Source: an uncultured Acetatifactor sp. (GTDB taxonomy: Bacteria > Bacillota > Clostridia > Lachnospirales > Lachnospiraceae). Taken from it: a DNA stretch of 29,983 nt. How positions within the stretch are numbered: position 1 is the stretch's first letter; each line of letters starts with the position of its first letter. The translations under genes and the position numbers were made by a program. Below are positions 6,725 through 14,612 of this stretch, piece by piece. Under the pieces are notes generated by a model. It was not told the DNA's origin and did not search any database. It worked only from the letters and a program-made list of their open reading frames with translations. Location: the NCBI RefSeq assembly GCF_910585425.1, contig NZ_CAJUCP010000069.1, forward strand, positions 1-29,983, written 5' to 3'.

Positions 6725-6753
6725 AGAAACGCGTTCTAATCTTAACGTTTTAT
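6725..6753. promoter_or_regulatory. Putative LacI-type operator boxes upstream of the oxidoreductase
   Basis: AGAAACGCGTTCT (6725-6737) is a near-palindrome. TTAACGTTTTAT (6742-6753) has the same AACGTTT core as the boxes around the LacI-family gene at 14.3-14.6 kb. They lie 24-52 bases upstream of the oxidoreductase start. Regulator identity is inferred from the shared core. Confidence 0.45.
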
Positions 6754-6790
6754 CGAATCCTCTGTTTCTTTGCCGAAGCCCGTCAGCATG

Positions 6791-8632
6791 TCAGAAAATC
6801 TTCTCCAAAAGCTTGATATATTCGCTGATCAAGTCGCTGGTCTTCTCCGCGTAGATCGTCTCCTTCGCCAGCGCCACATTGTCCGTGATGACATTGTCCA
6901 CGTTCAGCTCCACCATCCTGCGGATGCCGGACTGGGTGTTCACGGTCCAGGCGAACAGTTGCTTTCCCTGTCCATGGACCCTGTCCACCAGGTTCTCCGT
7001 CACATTGGCCGCCTCCACGCTGAAATGGTCTGCCGCCTCCAAATCCGTGATATTCCCGTAGGCCAGGCTCATGACATAGACCGTCACGACTTCCGGATTG
7101 TAGTCCTTCACCCGCTCCAGCACGCCGTAGACCTGGGAAGTAATCACGCACTGGTCCAGAAAGTCATATTCCGCCACGATGTCCACCACGCTTTTCTCGA
7201 AATCCGTCTCATGGCCGGTGGGCTTCAGCTCGATGTTCAGCTTGATCAGGTTCTCCCTGGCGAACTCCACCACCTGACGCAGCAATGGAATCCCCTCCCC
7301 GGCATGCTCCGGCCCGAAGAAGCTCCCCGCGTCCAGCCCCGCCACCTCCTCCCAGGTAAGCTCCCAGGTATTTCTATTCAGGCCTGTAGTACGCTTGAAA
7401 TTGGTGTCATGGATGACGATGATCTCCCCGTCCTTTGTCTGCTGCACGTCCAGCTCGATCCAGTCCGCCCCCAGCTCCCCTGCGCCCCGGAAGGCGCTCA
7501 TGGTGTTTTCCGGATAGTCCGCGGACGCCCCTCTGTGGGCGGTGACCTCAGTGATCCGGGCATACTCGATGTTCAGGTTGTATTTTCCCAGATGCAGCCC
7601 ATAGGTGAATATCGTCCCCAGGACCACGGCGGCCAGGAACATTCCGAAGCAGGCGGCCCGGACGCGGGATTTCTCCCTGCCCTTCCCCTTTCCCTCCATC
7701 AGCCTGGGGCTGCGGATCTCCTCGCCCCGCTCCTGTTTGTGGGCATAGAACAGGACGCTGATGCCCGCATAGCTAAAGGGCATGGACAGGGACATGAACA
7801 CCGCCGCGGACAGGGCGATGAACATCCAGATGATGGTGGACACGAGGCTGCCCAGCAGGGCGGATTGCTCCAGCATGCCGTCCACCGCCATGATCAGCGC
7901 GATCCCTATCAGGACGCAGCCCAGAAATCCCATGGATATCACCGCCTGCATGGCCACCAGGGAGAGCATGTCCCGGACATGTCTCCCCGCCCCCAGACGG
8001 CGGCTGCGCTTCCTGGCTTCCCTGAAGGGGAGATCCTCCAGTACCAGAAAATGCAGCGAGTAGAGCCAGTATGACAACAGCACTGCCAGCAGGGCCACTG
8101 CCGCGGCACAGAGCACGGGCAGAAACCGGTTCTGCCCGATATAATCCTGGATGAAGCCGGGCACCTGGATGGTAGAAATCACGCCCGATGCCAGGCCCAG
8201 GTTCAGAAAGGGTATGAGGAATAAAATCAGGAACGCCAGAGAAAGGCTGCGGGGGCGGAGCATCCCCATGCACTTACGGGCAGAGACGCGGAGCACCTCC
8301 GGCAGACAGGCCTTACGGTTCTGCCAGGACTGATCCAGCAGGATGATCACCGTGGCGATGTCGAACATGGTGTAGGCCGTCATGACCAGGAGAAGGACAA
8401 GCAAGGACAACAGGGTCAGCGGGTGGACGGCGAAGGACAGCACGTTCTCCACCGTCAGATACCTGTACCCCGTCATCTTCATGACCAGGCGAAAGCTGCC
8501 AGAGAACAGCGGCACGGCCACCAGGAACGTCAGCAGCTTGAAGACGATCTCGAATTCCGCCAGCGCCCTCCGGTTCCGGTTCACCAGCCTCCCCAGTTGT
8601 CCTATTTTCCCCATCCTCTTCGCCCTCGCCAT
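6791..8632 (-). CDS. Membrane-anchored glycerophosphodiester phosphodiesterase
   Basis: The protein hydrolyses glycerophosphodiesters to glycerol-3-phosphate and an alcohol. Roughly residues 25-345 form a multi-pass membrane domain of the GPDPase_memb type with long Leu/Val/Ala segments. A GDPD TIM barrel follows. HRGASADYPENT (about 366-377) holds the first catalytic His and the metal-site region. WIELDVQQTKDGEIIVIHD carries the Glu-x-Asp pair and second His. LNIELKP comes next. Being membrane-linked, it may act on lipid-derived or teichoic-acid-derived substrates outside the cell. Start choice: an in-frame TTG at 8677 lies on the -10 box of the promoter at 8677-8705, so it is excluded. The ATG at 8632 is used; an ATG at 8614, with GAGGG at better spacing, is also possible. 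It has its own promoter, so it is probably not co-transcribed with the GH32 gene. Confidence 0.88.
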   Translation of the reverse strand: MARAKRMGKIGQLGRLVNRNRRALAEFEIVFKLLTFLVAVPLFSGSFRLVMKMTGYRYLTVENVLSFAVHPLTLLSLLVLLLVMTAYTMFDIATVIILLDQSWQNRKACLPEVLRVSARKCMGMLRPRSLSLAFLILFLIPFLNLGLASGVISTIQVPGFIQDYIGQNRFLPVLCAAAVALLAVLLSYWLYSLHFLVLEDLPFREARKRSRRLGAGRHVRDMLSLVAMQAVISMGFLGCVLIGIALIMAVDGMLEQSALLGSLVSTIIWMFIALSAAVFMSLSMPFSYAGISVLFYAHKQERGEEIRSPRLMEGKGKGREKSRVRAACFGMFLAAVVLGTIFTYGLHLGKYNLNIEYARITEVTAHRGASADYPENTMSAFRGAGELGADWIELDVQQTKDGEIIVIHDTNFKRTTGLNRNTWELTWEEVAGLDAGSFFGPEHAGEGIPLLRQVVEFARENLIKLNIELKPTGHETDFEKSVVDIVAEYDFLDQCVITSQVYGVLERVKDYNPEVVTVYVMSLAYGNITDLEAADHFSVEAANVTENLVDRVHGQGKQLFAWTVNTQSGIRRMVELNVDNVITDNVALAKETIYAEKTSDLISEYIKLLEKIF

Positions 8633-8676
8633 GCCTTCCCGTGTCCGCTTCGCGGATCCTGTGATCCGATAAGACA

Positions 8677-8705
8677 ATTATCGGCGAATCCGGCGGAAAA
8701 GTCAA
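8677..8705 (-). promoter_or_regulatory. Strong sigma-A promoter for the phosphodiesterase
   Basis: On the minus strand TTGACT (8705-8700) and GATAAT (8682-8677) are separated by 17 bases. Transcription would begin near 8670, about 40 bases before the chosen ATG at 8632. Confidence 0.75.
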
Positions 8706-8723
8706 TAACGAGTAAATTTTAGC

Positions 8724-8783
8724 ATTCAGGCGCTGCCGGGAAAATACTGCATCCGCCCGCCAGCGCCTCATTCATGCCTGAAT
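8724..8783. terminator. Interrupted inverted repeat downstream of the GH32 gene
   Basis: ATTCAGGCGCTG (8724-8735) is matched by CAGCGCCT (8761-8768) and, after an 8-base interruption, by CCTGAAT (8777-8783). On the minus strand the stem is followed by GAATGCTAAAATTT, which is only weakly T-rich. It may end transcription from the sugar operon before the phosphodiesterase promoter. Confidence 0.4.
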
Positions 8784-8796
8784 CTATCATGTTATC

Positions 8797-8858
8797 CTAC
8801 ATAACGCCAGAATTTACCGTACTGCACTGTTTGAACGTATATGGCCGGCGTTATGTAG
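8797..8858. repeat. Perfect 12-bp inverted repeat with 38-bp spacer
   Basis: CTACATAACGCC (8797-8808) and GGCGTTATGTAG (8847-8858) are exact inverted copies. They start 30 bases after the GH32 stop codon, on its downstream side. No T-run follows, so this is a hairpin, a paired operator or the remains of a small inverted-repeat element. I cannot decide which. Confidence 0.6.
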
Positions 8859-8887
8859 TCGGATCACTCGGAAATCCTGACTGTTAA

Positions 8888-10375
8888 TCAGCATAAATCA
8901 TACTTTATCACGTCCATGCTCACGGTCCCGTCCGCGATGAAGGAAATCCCCTCCGCCTCCTGCTCCGTGTACAGCACGGCGGTAAGGACCTGCTCCCCGT
9001 CGTTGACAAAGACCTCCGCGCTGAACCGATCCAGGACAATCCGCAGCTTCAGCTCCCCGGCCCGGTGGTTCACCAGGCTGCGCCGCTGGTGGATGATGGC
9101 CCTCCTGGAGCCGGAGAACTTCCTGTCTATCTTCAGCACCGACTCCGCAGGGCGGAAGCTTAGGGAGGTGTAGCAGGATTCGTTCTGGGCGAAGCGGACC
9201 GCGAACTTCCGGTACAGGTCGCAGCCCTCGGCGGGGCGGACAGTGAGCTCCATGTCTATCCTGCGGCCGCTGACTCCCTCCAGCTTCGCCAGGCCGGAGA
9301 CTGTGACATCCGTGTAGGCGACCTGGCCGGAGCGCATCTGCTCCAGCTCCCGAACCGGCTTCTGGTACAGGCGGCCGTTCTTTATGGACAGCTCCCTGGG
9401 CAGGCTCATCTGGCCGAACCAGGCCTCCTCCTGCTTCCTCCTGTGGTTGCAGGTGTCCCAGTTCTGCATCCATCCAATCATCACCCGGCGGCCGTCCGGT
9501 GTCAGGATTGTCTGGGGAGCATAGAAGTCGATTCCGTAGTCAACCGACTGGTCTGTCTCCTCCGTGAACTCTTCCTTCTCCCTGTCATAGTCCCCAATCA
9601 GGCACAGCGTCCCGTTGCCGTTGTGGTACTCGAAGCCGGAGGGGAGCATGTCCTGGGGGCTGGTGAGCAGCACCCACTTCCCGTCCAGGGGGAAGAAGTC
9701 GGGACATTCCCACATCTTTCCGAAGCGGTTCCCGTTTTCTGCCAGTTTCTTCACGTAATTCCATTTGAATCCATCCGGGCTGGCATACAGCAGAATCTGG
9801 CCGCTGCCGTCCGCGGGCCTGTTGCCGATGGCGCAGCGGTAGGAGCCGTCCTCCTCCCGCCACATTTTGGGATCCCTAAAATCGTTCCTGCTGCCGCCCT
9901 CCGGCACGTCCCCCTCGTCCAGGACGGGGTTGCCCTCGTATTTCACGTAGTCCGTGCCGTCCCCCACGGCCAGGCACTGGGTCTGCACCTCATGGCAGCT
10001 CCCGTCCGCCTGCCGCTCCTTCACCACTCCCGTGTACATCAGCAGCTGCCTGCCGTCCGGCAGGGTCAACGCGCTTCCGGAGAAGCATCCGTCCCTGTCG
10101 TAGATTTCATCGGGGGCCAGCGCCGCGGGCAGGTATTCCCAGTGCAGGAGATCCTCGCTCACCGCGTGGCCCCAGTGCATAGGGCCCCAGTGGGAGTCAT
10201 AGGGGTGGTACTGGTAGAACATGTGGTATTTCCCGTCATGCCAGGAGAACCCGTTGGGATCGTTCATCCATCCCACCCGGGGAGAGAGGTGGAACTCCGG
10301 CCTCTCCTCCTTCCGTATCGCCTTCTCGAAGGTCTCCTCATATTTGCGCGCTTCCCATAGTGTCTGACTTGTCAT
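8888..10375 (-). CDS. GH32 beta-fructosidase (sucrose / fructo-oligosaccharide hydrolase)
   Basis: This 495-residue enzyme has all three GH32 signatures: WMNDPNG (36-42, nucleophile D39), FRDP (166-169, transition-state Asp) and WECPDFF (222-228, acid/base E223). A five-bladed propeller is followed by a beta-sandwich ending in an 'SAEVFVNDGEQVLTAV' strand. There is no signal peptide, so it works in the cytoplasm on imported sugar. Because the neighbouring transporter is an ABC system and not a PTS, the substrate is likely unphosphorylated sucrose or short fructans, although sucrose-6-phosphate hydrolases look the same by motif. The ATG at 10375 gives the normal family length; an extension to 10564 would overlap the binding-protein gene and adds no family sequence. 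It is the last gene of the permease-permease-binding-protein operon, with a possible weak internal promoter (TTGCGG/CATACT, 17-base spacing) in the 154-base gap. Confidence 0.92.
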   Translation of the reverse strand: MTSQTLWEARKYEETFEKAIRKEERPEFHLSPRVGWMNDPNGFSWHDGKYHMFYQYHPYDSHWGPMHWGHAVSEDLLHWEYLPAALAPDEIYDRDGCFSGSALTLPDGRQLLMYTGVVKERQADGSCHEVQTQCLAVGDGTDYVKYEGNPVLDEGDVPEGGSRNDFRDPKMWREEDGSYRCAIGNRPADGSGQILLYASPDGFKWNYVKKLAENGNRFGKMWECPDFFPLDGKWVLLTSPQDMLPSGFEYHNGNGTLCLIGDYDREKEEFTEETDQSVDYGIDFYAPQTILTPDGRRVMIGWMQNWDTCNHRRKQEEAWFGQMSLPRELSIKNGRLYQKPVRELEQMRSGQVAYTDVTVSGLAKLEGVSGRRIDMELTVRPAEGCDLYRKFAVRFAQNESCYTSLSFRPAESVLKIDRKFSGSRRAIIHQRRSLVNHRAGELKLRIVLDRFSAEVFVNDGEQVLTAVLYTEQEAEGISFIADGTVSMDVIKYDLC

Positions 10376-10529
10376 ATCTGATTCCGTGCCCCTTTTTTGT
10401 TCTATGATTTCCCCGCAGAGCGGCAGCGAGCCGAAAATGGCCCAGCCGTCCTGCGTAAAACACTTTTTCCTTACTCCAGTATGCCACTTAATTCCGGATT
10501 CCGCAACAGCTTTCCAGAGCACTGCCAGC

Positions 10530-12215
10530 TTACTCAGCCGCTGTCTTCCCGCAGTAGCGGTCATAGGCGTCCTGATATACCTTCAGCAGCTTATCCATGC
10601 CGCATTTTTTCCGCAGATGCTCGATATAGGCCTCCCACTCCGCGTCCGTGGGGCCGCCGTTCTTGATCCACAGGCCCTCCTGCTCCGACACGGCGCTCTC
10701 GAAGTCCGCCCTGTACCAGTCGATGTCGTCCAGCTCCCTGCCGGTGAACACACAGTCCACCGGGTAGGTGGCGGTATCCGACACGTAGGGCATCCAATAC
10801 TCGTACAGATCCGTCAGCCGCTCGATGGCCCTGTCCTCCATCTTGAAGGTGGTCAGGTAATAGTCGCTGAGGATCAGCTTCGGCCCGAACACCTCGTATT
10901 CGCCCTTCAGCTCTCCGGAGCCCTTTCCGTACTTCTCCCGGCTCTCCTCGTCCGAGATGCTCAGCCATACGCCGTCCTGGTCCTGCTCGGTAAAGTAGGT
11001 GCCGATGGGGCCGTACTGGAGCTGCATGACGGTTTCGGGTGCATACCACATGTCAAAGAACTTCAGCAGGTTGGCGGGGCTCTTGCATTTCTTGGTGATG
11101 TTGAGCTGTCCGCTGTTGATGCCGCCTCCGGTGCGGACGGTCACGTTGTGGGTGCCGTCAGGGCCGTCCAGGACGGGCAGGAACACATAGTCCCCGGCGT
11201 AATCCCCCATCAGCTCCTCGATGTACCACCAGGTGGACACGCCCACATAGCCCTGGGAGCACTTTGCTATCAGCTGGGTGGAATCCTGGCTGAACATCTC
11301 CACGTCCATCAGCCCCTCCGCGTACCAGTCGTGGAAATAGGTCACCGCGTCCCGGTAGGCGTCCGTCACGCTCATGAACTCCACGGTTCCGTCACTGTTC
11401 AGCACCAGGTCGTTGCACACATCGTTGGGCCAGTTGGTAAAGCCGAAGCCCGCGTAGAAGATGTTCTGCCCCCAGCACCACTGGTCGAAGCCCGTGCTCA
11501 TGGGGATGGTGCTGCCCGGCGCGTTGCCGTAATATCTGGCGCTCATGTCATTGTCCCGGAAGGCCTTCAGGGCAGCGTGGAGCTCCTCCAGGGTGGTGGG
11601 CACCTCCAGCCCCAGGTCGTCCAGCCATGCCTTGTTGATCATGGAAAACTGGGGGATGGAGTAGATGCTGTAGTCCTCCGGGGCTCCGATGCCGCCGGTG
11701 CCCATGCGCTCCCCTGCGGGCAGGCCGTAGATATAGCCGTCGTCCATGGTGATGGCGCTGCGGATGTCCGGGTTCTCCTCCAAGATCTTCGCCAGGTTGG
11801 GCATGTACTCCTCCGTCAGGTAAGGGGTCAGGTCGATGAAGGTGCCGTCGTCCCCGTAGCGGGAGATGTCGTAATTGCTGAATCCCACGCCCATGAACGC
11901 GTCCGGGAGCTCATCGCCCGCGATGCGGATGTTGACCTGCTCTCCCAGGGACTCGCTCATAGTGGTCCATTCTATGCCGATCCCGGCATCGGCCTGGAGC
12001 CGGTTCAGCACCTGATTGCCGTCATAGCCCGGGCTCAGCGCGCCCTGGCCGCCCATGATGGCGAACTGCGTCTGGGTGGTATCCGGGTTGGCCACCCCCT
12101 TTTCATGGTGTCCGTAATCCTTATTCCCACAGGCTGCCGTGGTCAGCGCCAGGCCCATGGCCAGCACGCAGGGCACAAGCCTTTTCCCGCAGCCGTGTAT
12201 TTTCCGCTTTGTCAT
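10530..12215 (-). CDS. ABC sugar transporter solute-binding lipoprotein (LplA-like)
   Basis: This 561-residue lipoprotein binds the sugar outside the membrane and delivers it to the two permeases upstream. The signal peptide has a basic start (MTKRKIHGCGKR), a hydrophobic core and a lipobox ending in TTAAC, with Cys29 as the lipidated residue. The mature part has the large two-lobe size (about 530 residues) typical of the LplA-type binding proteins that accompany LplB/LplC permeases, and is rich in Trp, Tyr and Asp as expected for oligosaccharide binding. Start is at the ATG at 12215 behind AGGAGG with a 7-base gap; a longer frame to 12272 has no such site. A hairpin at 12247-12283 lies just upstream. 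With the GH32 enzyme downstream, sucrose or fructo-oligosaccharide is the most likely ligand; this is inference. Confidence 0.88.
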   Translation of the reverse strand: MTKRKIHGCGKRLVPCVLAMGLALTTAACGNKDYGHHEKGVANPDTTQTQFAIMGGQGALSPGYDGNQVLNRLQADAGIGIEWTTMSESLGEQVNIRIAGDELPDAFMGVGFSNYDISRYGDDGTFIDLTPYLTEEYMPNLAKILEENPDIRSAITMDDGYIYGLPAGERMGTGGIGAPEDYSIYSIPQFSMINKAWLDDLGLEVPTTLEELHAALKAFRDNDMSARYYGNAPGSTIPMSTGFDQWCWGQNIFYAGFGFTNWPNDVCNDLVLNSDGTVEFMSVTDAYRDAVTYFHDWYAEGLMDVEMFSQDSTQLIAKCSQGYVGVSTWWYIEELMGDYAGDYVFLPVLDGPDGTHNVTVRTGGGINSGQLNITKKCKSPANLLKFFDMWYAPETVMQLQYGPIGTYFTEQDQDGVWLSISDEESREKYGKGSGELKGEYEVFGPKLILSDYYLTTFKMEDRAIERLTDLYEYWMPYVSDTATYPVDCVFTGRELDDIDWYRADFESAVSEQEGLWIKNGGPTDAEWEAYIEHLRKKCGMDKLLKVYQDAYDRYCGKTAAE

Positions 12216-12246
12216 GCTTTTACCTCCTGATTTAAAGCCGCCGCGC

Positions 12247-12283
12247 GACGGCACGATTTTCGTATCCGGCAATTTGTGCCGTC
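12247..12283. promoter_or_regulatory. Intra-operon hairpin before the binding-protein gene
   Basis: GACGGCAC (12247-12254) and GTGCCGTC (12276-12283) form a perfect 8-bp stem in the 88-base gap between the second permease and the binding-protein gene. Such hairpins often protect the downstream message and raise binding-protein output relative to the permeases; that role here is inferred. Confidence 0.45.
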
Positions 12284-12303
12284 CTTGGCTGAATCTATCT
12301 CCA

Positions 12304-13212
12304 TCATCCTTTCACAGCGCCCGCCATGAATCCTTTTTCAAAGTATTTCTGCACGAAGGGATAAATCGCCAGCATGGGAGCCGCCGCTATGATAATGGAA
12401 GAAAACTTGATCATCTCCGTCATCCTGTTCAGCTCCGCGAACCCTCCGGAGATGGTGCTGGCCTGGCTGGCGCTGGCCGAGCTCTTGATCAGGATGTTGC
12501 GCAGCACCAGAGGCAGCGGGGCCCTGCTGGGGGAGGGCAGGTAGATCATGGCCGTGAACCAGTCGTTCCAATATGCCACCATGCTGAACACCACCATCAC
12601 CGCCATGATGGAGCGGCTCAGGGGCACCACAATCTTAATAAAGGTGGCCCATTTGGAAGCGCCGTCGATGTCCGCTGCCTCCGTCATCTCCTTGGGAATG
12701 TTGTTCTCAAAGAAATTCCGCACGATGATCATGTTCCCCACGCCCACGCCGCCCGGCAGGAACAGGGACCAGATATTGTTGATCAGCCCGGTCTGCTTCA
12801 CCACCAGGTAGGTGGGCACCATGCCGCCTCCGAAGTACATGGTGACGATGAAGAAGATGCTCAGCCACCTCCTGCCGGGCAGGGTCTTCACGCTCAGGGG
12901 GTAAGCCGCCAGGTAGAGCACCACCACGGAGAACACGGTTCCGATGACGGTATATTTGAAACTGTTCAGCAATCCCGTCAGGATGCTGGCATCGGCGAAC
13001 ACCGCCCTGTAGCCCTCCAGGGTGAGCTGGCTGGGCAGGAGGAAGGTCTTGCCCGCGTACACATCGTAAGGATCCGACACGGACGCTATGAGTACATAAT
13101 ACAATGGGTATGCCACCAAAAACAGGAAGATGGAACAGAGCGCTACCAGAATGATGTCGCTGCTCCTCTCTGAAAGTCCTGTCAGCTTTCCGTATTTCAC
13201 ATTTGCTTTCAT
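12304..13212 (-). CDS. ABC sugar transporter permease (LplC-like)
   Basis: This 302-residue membrane protein is one of the two pore subunits of the sugar importer. Six hydrophobic segments are visible, the first at about residues 20-43 (ILVALCSIFLFLVAYPLYYV). The cytoplasmic EAA loop that contacts the ATPase is EAADIDGASKWATFIKIVVPL (178 onward). It ends FEKGFMAGAVKG, which is typical of LplC-type permeases. It starts at the ATG at 13212 behind AGGAGG, 47 bases after the first permease. No ATPase is encoded in the window, so this system probably uses a shared MsmK-like ATPase encoded elsewhere. Confidence 0.9.
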   Translation of the reverse strand: MKANVKYGKLTGLSERSSDIILVALCSIFLFLVAYPLYYVLIASVSDPYDVYAGKTFLLPSQLTLEGYRAVFADASILTGLLNSFKYTVIGTVFSVVVLYLAAYPLSVKTLPGRRWLSIFFIVTMYFGGGMVPTYLVVKQTGLINNIWSLFLPGGVGVGNMIIVRNFFENNIPKEMTEAADIDGASKWATFIKIVVPLSRSIMAVMVVFSMVAYWNDWFTAMIYLPSPSRAPLPLVLRNILIKSSASASQASTISGGFAELNRMTEMIKFSSIIIAAAPMLAIYPFVQKYFEKGFMAGAVKG

Positions 13213-13259
13213 GCTGCCGCACCTCCTAAAATTTTTGCGTTCCTATCGAGAGACACCGA

Positions 13260-14201
13260 TTAGATAAAGCTCGTGTCTTCGGAAATCTTGCCAGCCATCT
13301 TGTTCACCAGAATCAACAGGATGATGTTGATGATGGTATTGAACAGACCCACCGCCGTGGAATAACTGTACTTGGCGTTTTCGATACCCTGCTGGTACAC
13401 GTAGACGGCGATGACGTCGCTGGTGGCCTTGTTCAGGTTCGTCTGGAGCAGCCACACCTTCTCGAAGCCCACGTTCATCAGGCCGCCTGCGCTCATGATT
13501 AGGTTCAGCACCATCACGGACTTCAACGCCGGCACATCGATGTTCCAGATCCGCTGGAACATGGACGCTCCGTCCACCTTGGCCGCCTCATAGAGGGAGG
13601 TGTCCACATTGGCCAGGGTCGCCATGTAGACGATGATGCCCCAGCCCGCGTCCTGCCAGATGCCGGAGGCGATGTAGATGGTGCGGAAGGCGGAGGACTC
13701 GGTGAGGAAGTCGATGGACGTCCCCGCTATCAGGTTCAGAAGTCCGCCGGAGGGGCTTAAGAAAATCTTGATCATGCCGCAGACCACCATGACGGAGATG
13801 AAATGGGGCGCGTACAGCACGGTCTGGGTGATGCGCTTGAACCGCTGGAACCTTACCTGGTTCAGCATCAGGGCCAGAATGATGGGGATCGGGAAGCTCC
13901 AGAGCAGGCTGAAGAGGCTCAAAAGTACCGTGTTCTTCATCATGCGGCCAAAGGTGGGTGCGCTGAAGAACCGCTGGAACCATTCCAGTCCCACCCATTC
14001 GCTGCCGGAGAAGCCCCGGCTGGCCTTGTAGTCCCGGAACGCGATCTGGATGCCGTACATGGGTATGTACTTATAGATGAGAGTCAGTATCACGGGAATG
14101 GCCAGCATGGCGTACAATTGCCAGTGATCCCGGAGACGTTTTTTCAGCGGCCTTTCCACCATCACCGCCGGCCTTGCGGCAGCCGACTTGTTCTTGTTCA
14201 T
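13260..14201 (-). CDS. ABC sugar transporter permease (LplB-like)
   Basis: This 313-residue membrane protein is the partner pore subunit and the first gene of the sugar operon. After a basic N-terminus it has hydrophobic segments from about residue 28 (LYAMLAIPVILTLIYKYI) onward. The EAA loop is EAAKVDGASMFQRIWNIDVP (205-224). The 'IPMYGIQIAFRDYK' segment after the first helix is characteristic of LplB-type permeases. It starts at the ATG at 14201 behind a GGAGAG site. Transcription comes from the promoter at 14329-14357, which is overlapped downstream by an operator box, so a LacI-type repressor likely controls it. Confidence 0.9.
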   Translation of the reverse strand: MNKNKSAAARPAVMVERPLKKRLRDHWQLYAMLAIPVILTLIYKYIPMYGIQIAFRDYKASRGFSGSEWVGLEWFQRFFSAPTFGRMMKNTVLLSLFSLLWSFPIPIILALMLNQVRFQRFKRITQTVLYAPHFISVMVVCGMIKIFLSPSGGLLNLIAGTSIDFLTESSAFRTIYIASGIWQDAGWGIIVYMATLANVDTSLYEAAKVDGASMFQRIWNIDVPALKSVMVLNLIMSAGGLMNVGFEKVWLLQTNLNKATSDVIAVYVYQQGIENAKYSYSTAVGLFNTIINIILLILVNKMAGKISEDTSFI

Positions 14202-14303
14202 AGTTCTCTCCTTTCCGTTACAAGGGACTCAGCTTCCGGCGTCCCAAGTCAGAGGGCTCTAGTGCCCGGTGTGTTTTACTGCCTCACGGTGCGCGCCATT
14301 CGT

Positions 14304-14313
14304 GAAACGTTAT
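14304..14313. promoter_or_regulatory. Operator box just downstream of the permease promoter
   Basis: GAAACGTTAT is the reverse complement of ATAACGTTTC, which occurs twice near 14.46 kb. It lies 16-25 bases beyond the -10 box of the permease operon, over the first transcribed bases. A repressor bound here would block transcription. Confidence 0.6.
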
Positions 14314-14328
14314 ATTTGCGTTATCATC

Positions 14329-14357
14329 ACAATAGCACTCTTTTTATTTTCAGTCAA
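14329..14357 (-). promoter_or_regulatory. Sigma-A promoter of the sugar transport operon
   Basis: On the minus strand TTGACT (14357-14352) and TATTGT (14334-14329) are 17 bases apart. The untranslated leader to the permease ATG at 14201 is about 120 bases. Confidence 0.75.
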
Positions 14358-14454
14358 TACTTTGTTTATGTTTTTTTATTATTTCTTAGTCAATTCGTCT
14401 TTTTGCATAATTTATAGTGTCAATAATTGGCTATTATGCACATATATTTTCCAC

Positions 14455-14476
14455 ATAACGTTTCATATAACGTTTC
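14455..14476. promoter_or_regulatory. Tandem LacI-type operator boxes
   Basis: ATAACGTTTC occurs at 14455-14464 and again at 14467-14476, 12 bases apart centre to centre, about one helical turn. The boxes sit between the two divergent promoters. With the boxes at 14304 and 14591 they could allow DNA looping. Confidence 0.6.
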
Positions 14477-14498
14477 GTAAACATACTATCTATTTCTC

Positions 14499-14527
14499 TT
14501 TACAGATTCTGATTTCTGGATTATAAT
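14499..14527 (+). promoter_or_regulatory. Sigma-A promoter of the LacI-family gene
   Basis: TTTACA (14499-14504) and TATAAT (14522-14527) are spaced by exactly 17 bases. Transcription would start near 14534, so an in-frame ATG at 14526 cannot be the start codon. The leader to 14613 is about 80 bases. Confidence 0.8.
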
Positions 14528-14590
14528 GGGGAAAAGAGAAAAAACAGAGTTGTTTTTCGGAAAATCATGCCGGAATTTCAGATTTCTTAT

Positions 14591-14600
14591 GAAACGTTTT
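14591..14600. promoter_or_regulatory. Operator box in the regulator's own leader
   Basis: GAAACGTTTT, within ATGAAACGTTTTAT, shares the AACGTT core of the other boxes. It lies between the regulator's promoter and its start codon, suggesting autoregulation by roadblock. Confidence 0.5.
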
Positions 14601-14612
14601 ATGGAGAATGAT

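Noticed and set aside
6770..8074. A 434-codon plus-strand open frame opposite the phosphodiesterase
   Set aside because: It is antisense to an enzyme with clear catalytic motifs; its composition is that of a shadow frame.
10386..12230. A 614-codon plus-strand open frame covering the binding-protein gene
   Set aside because: It is exactly antisense to a lipoprotein with a good signal peptide and SD. The frame is rich in His, Leu, Val and Gln runs without domain sense, an effect of GC-rich third positions on the real strand.
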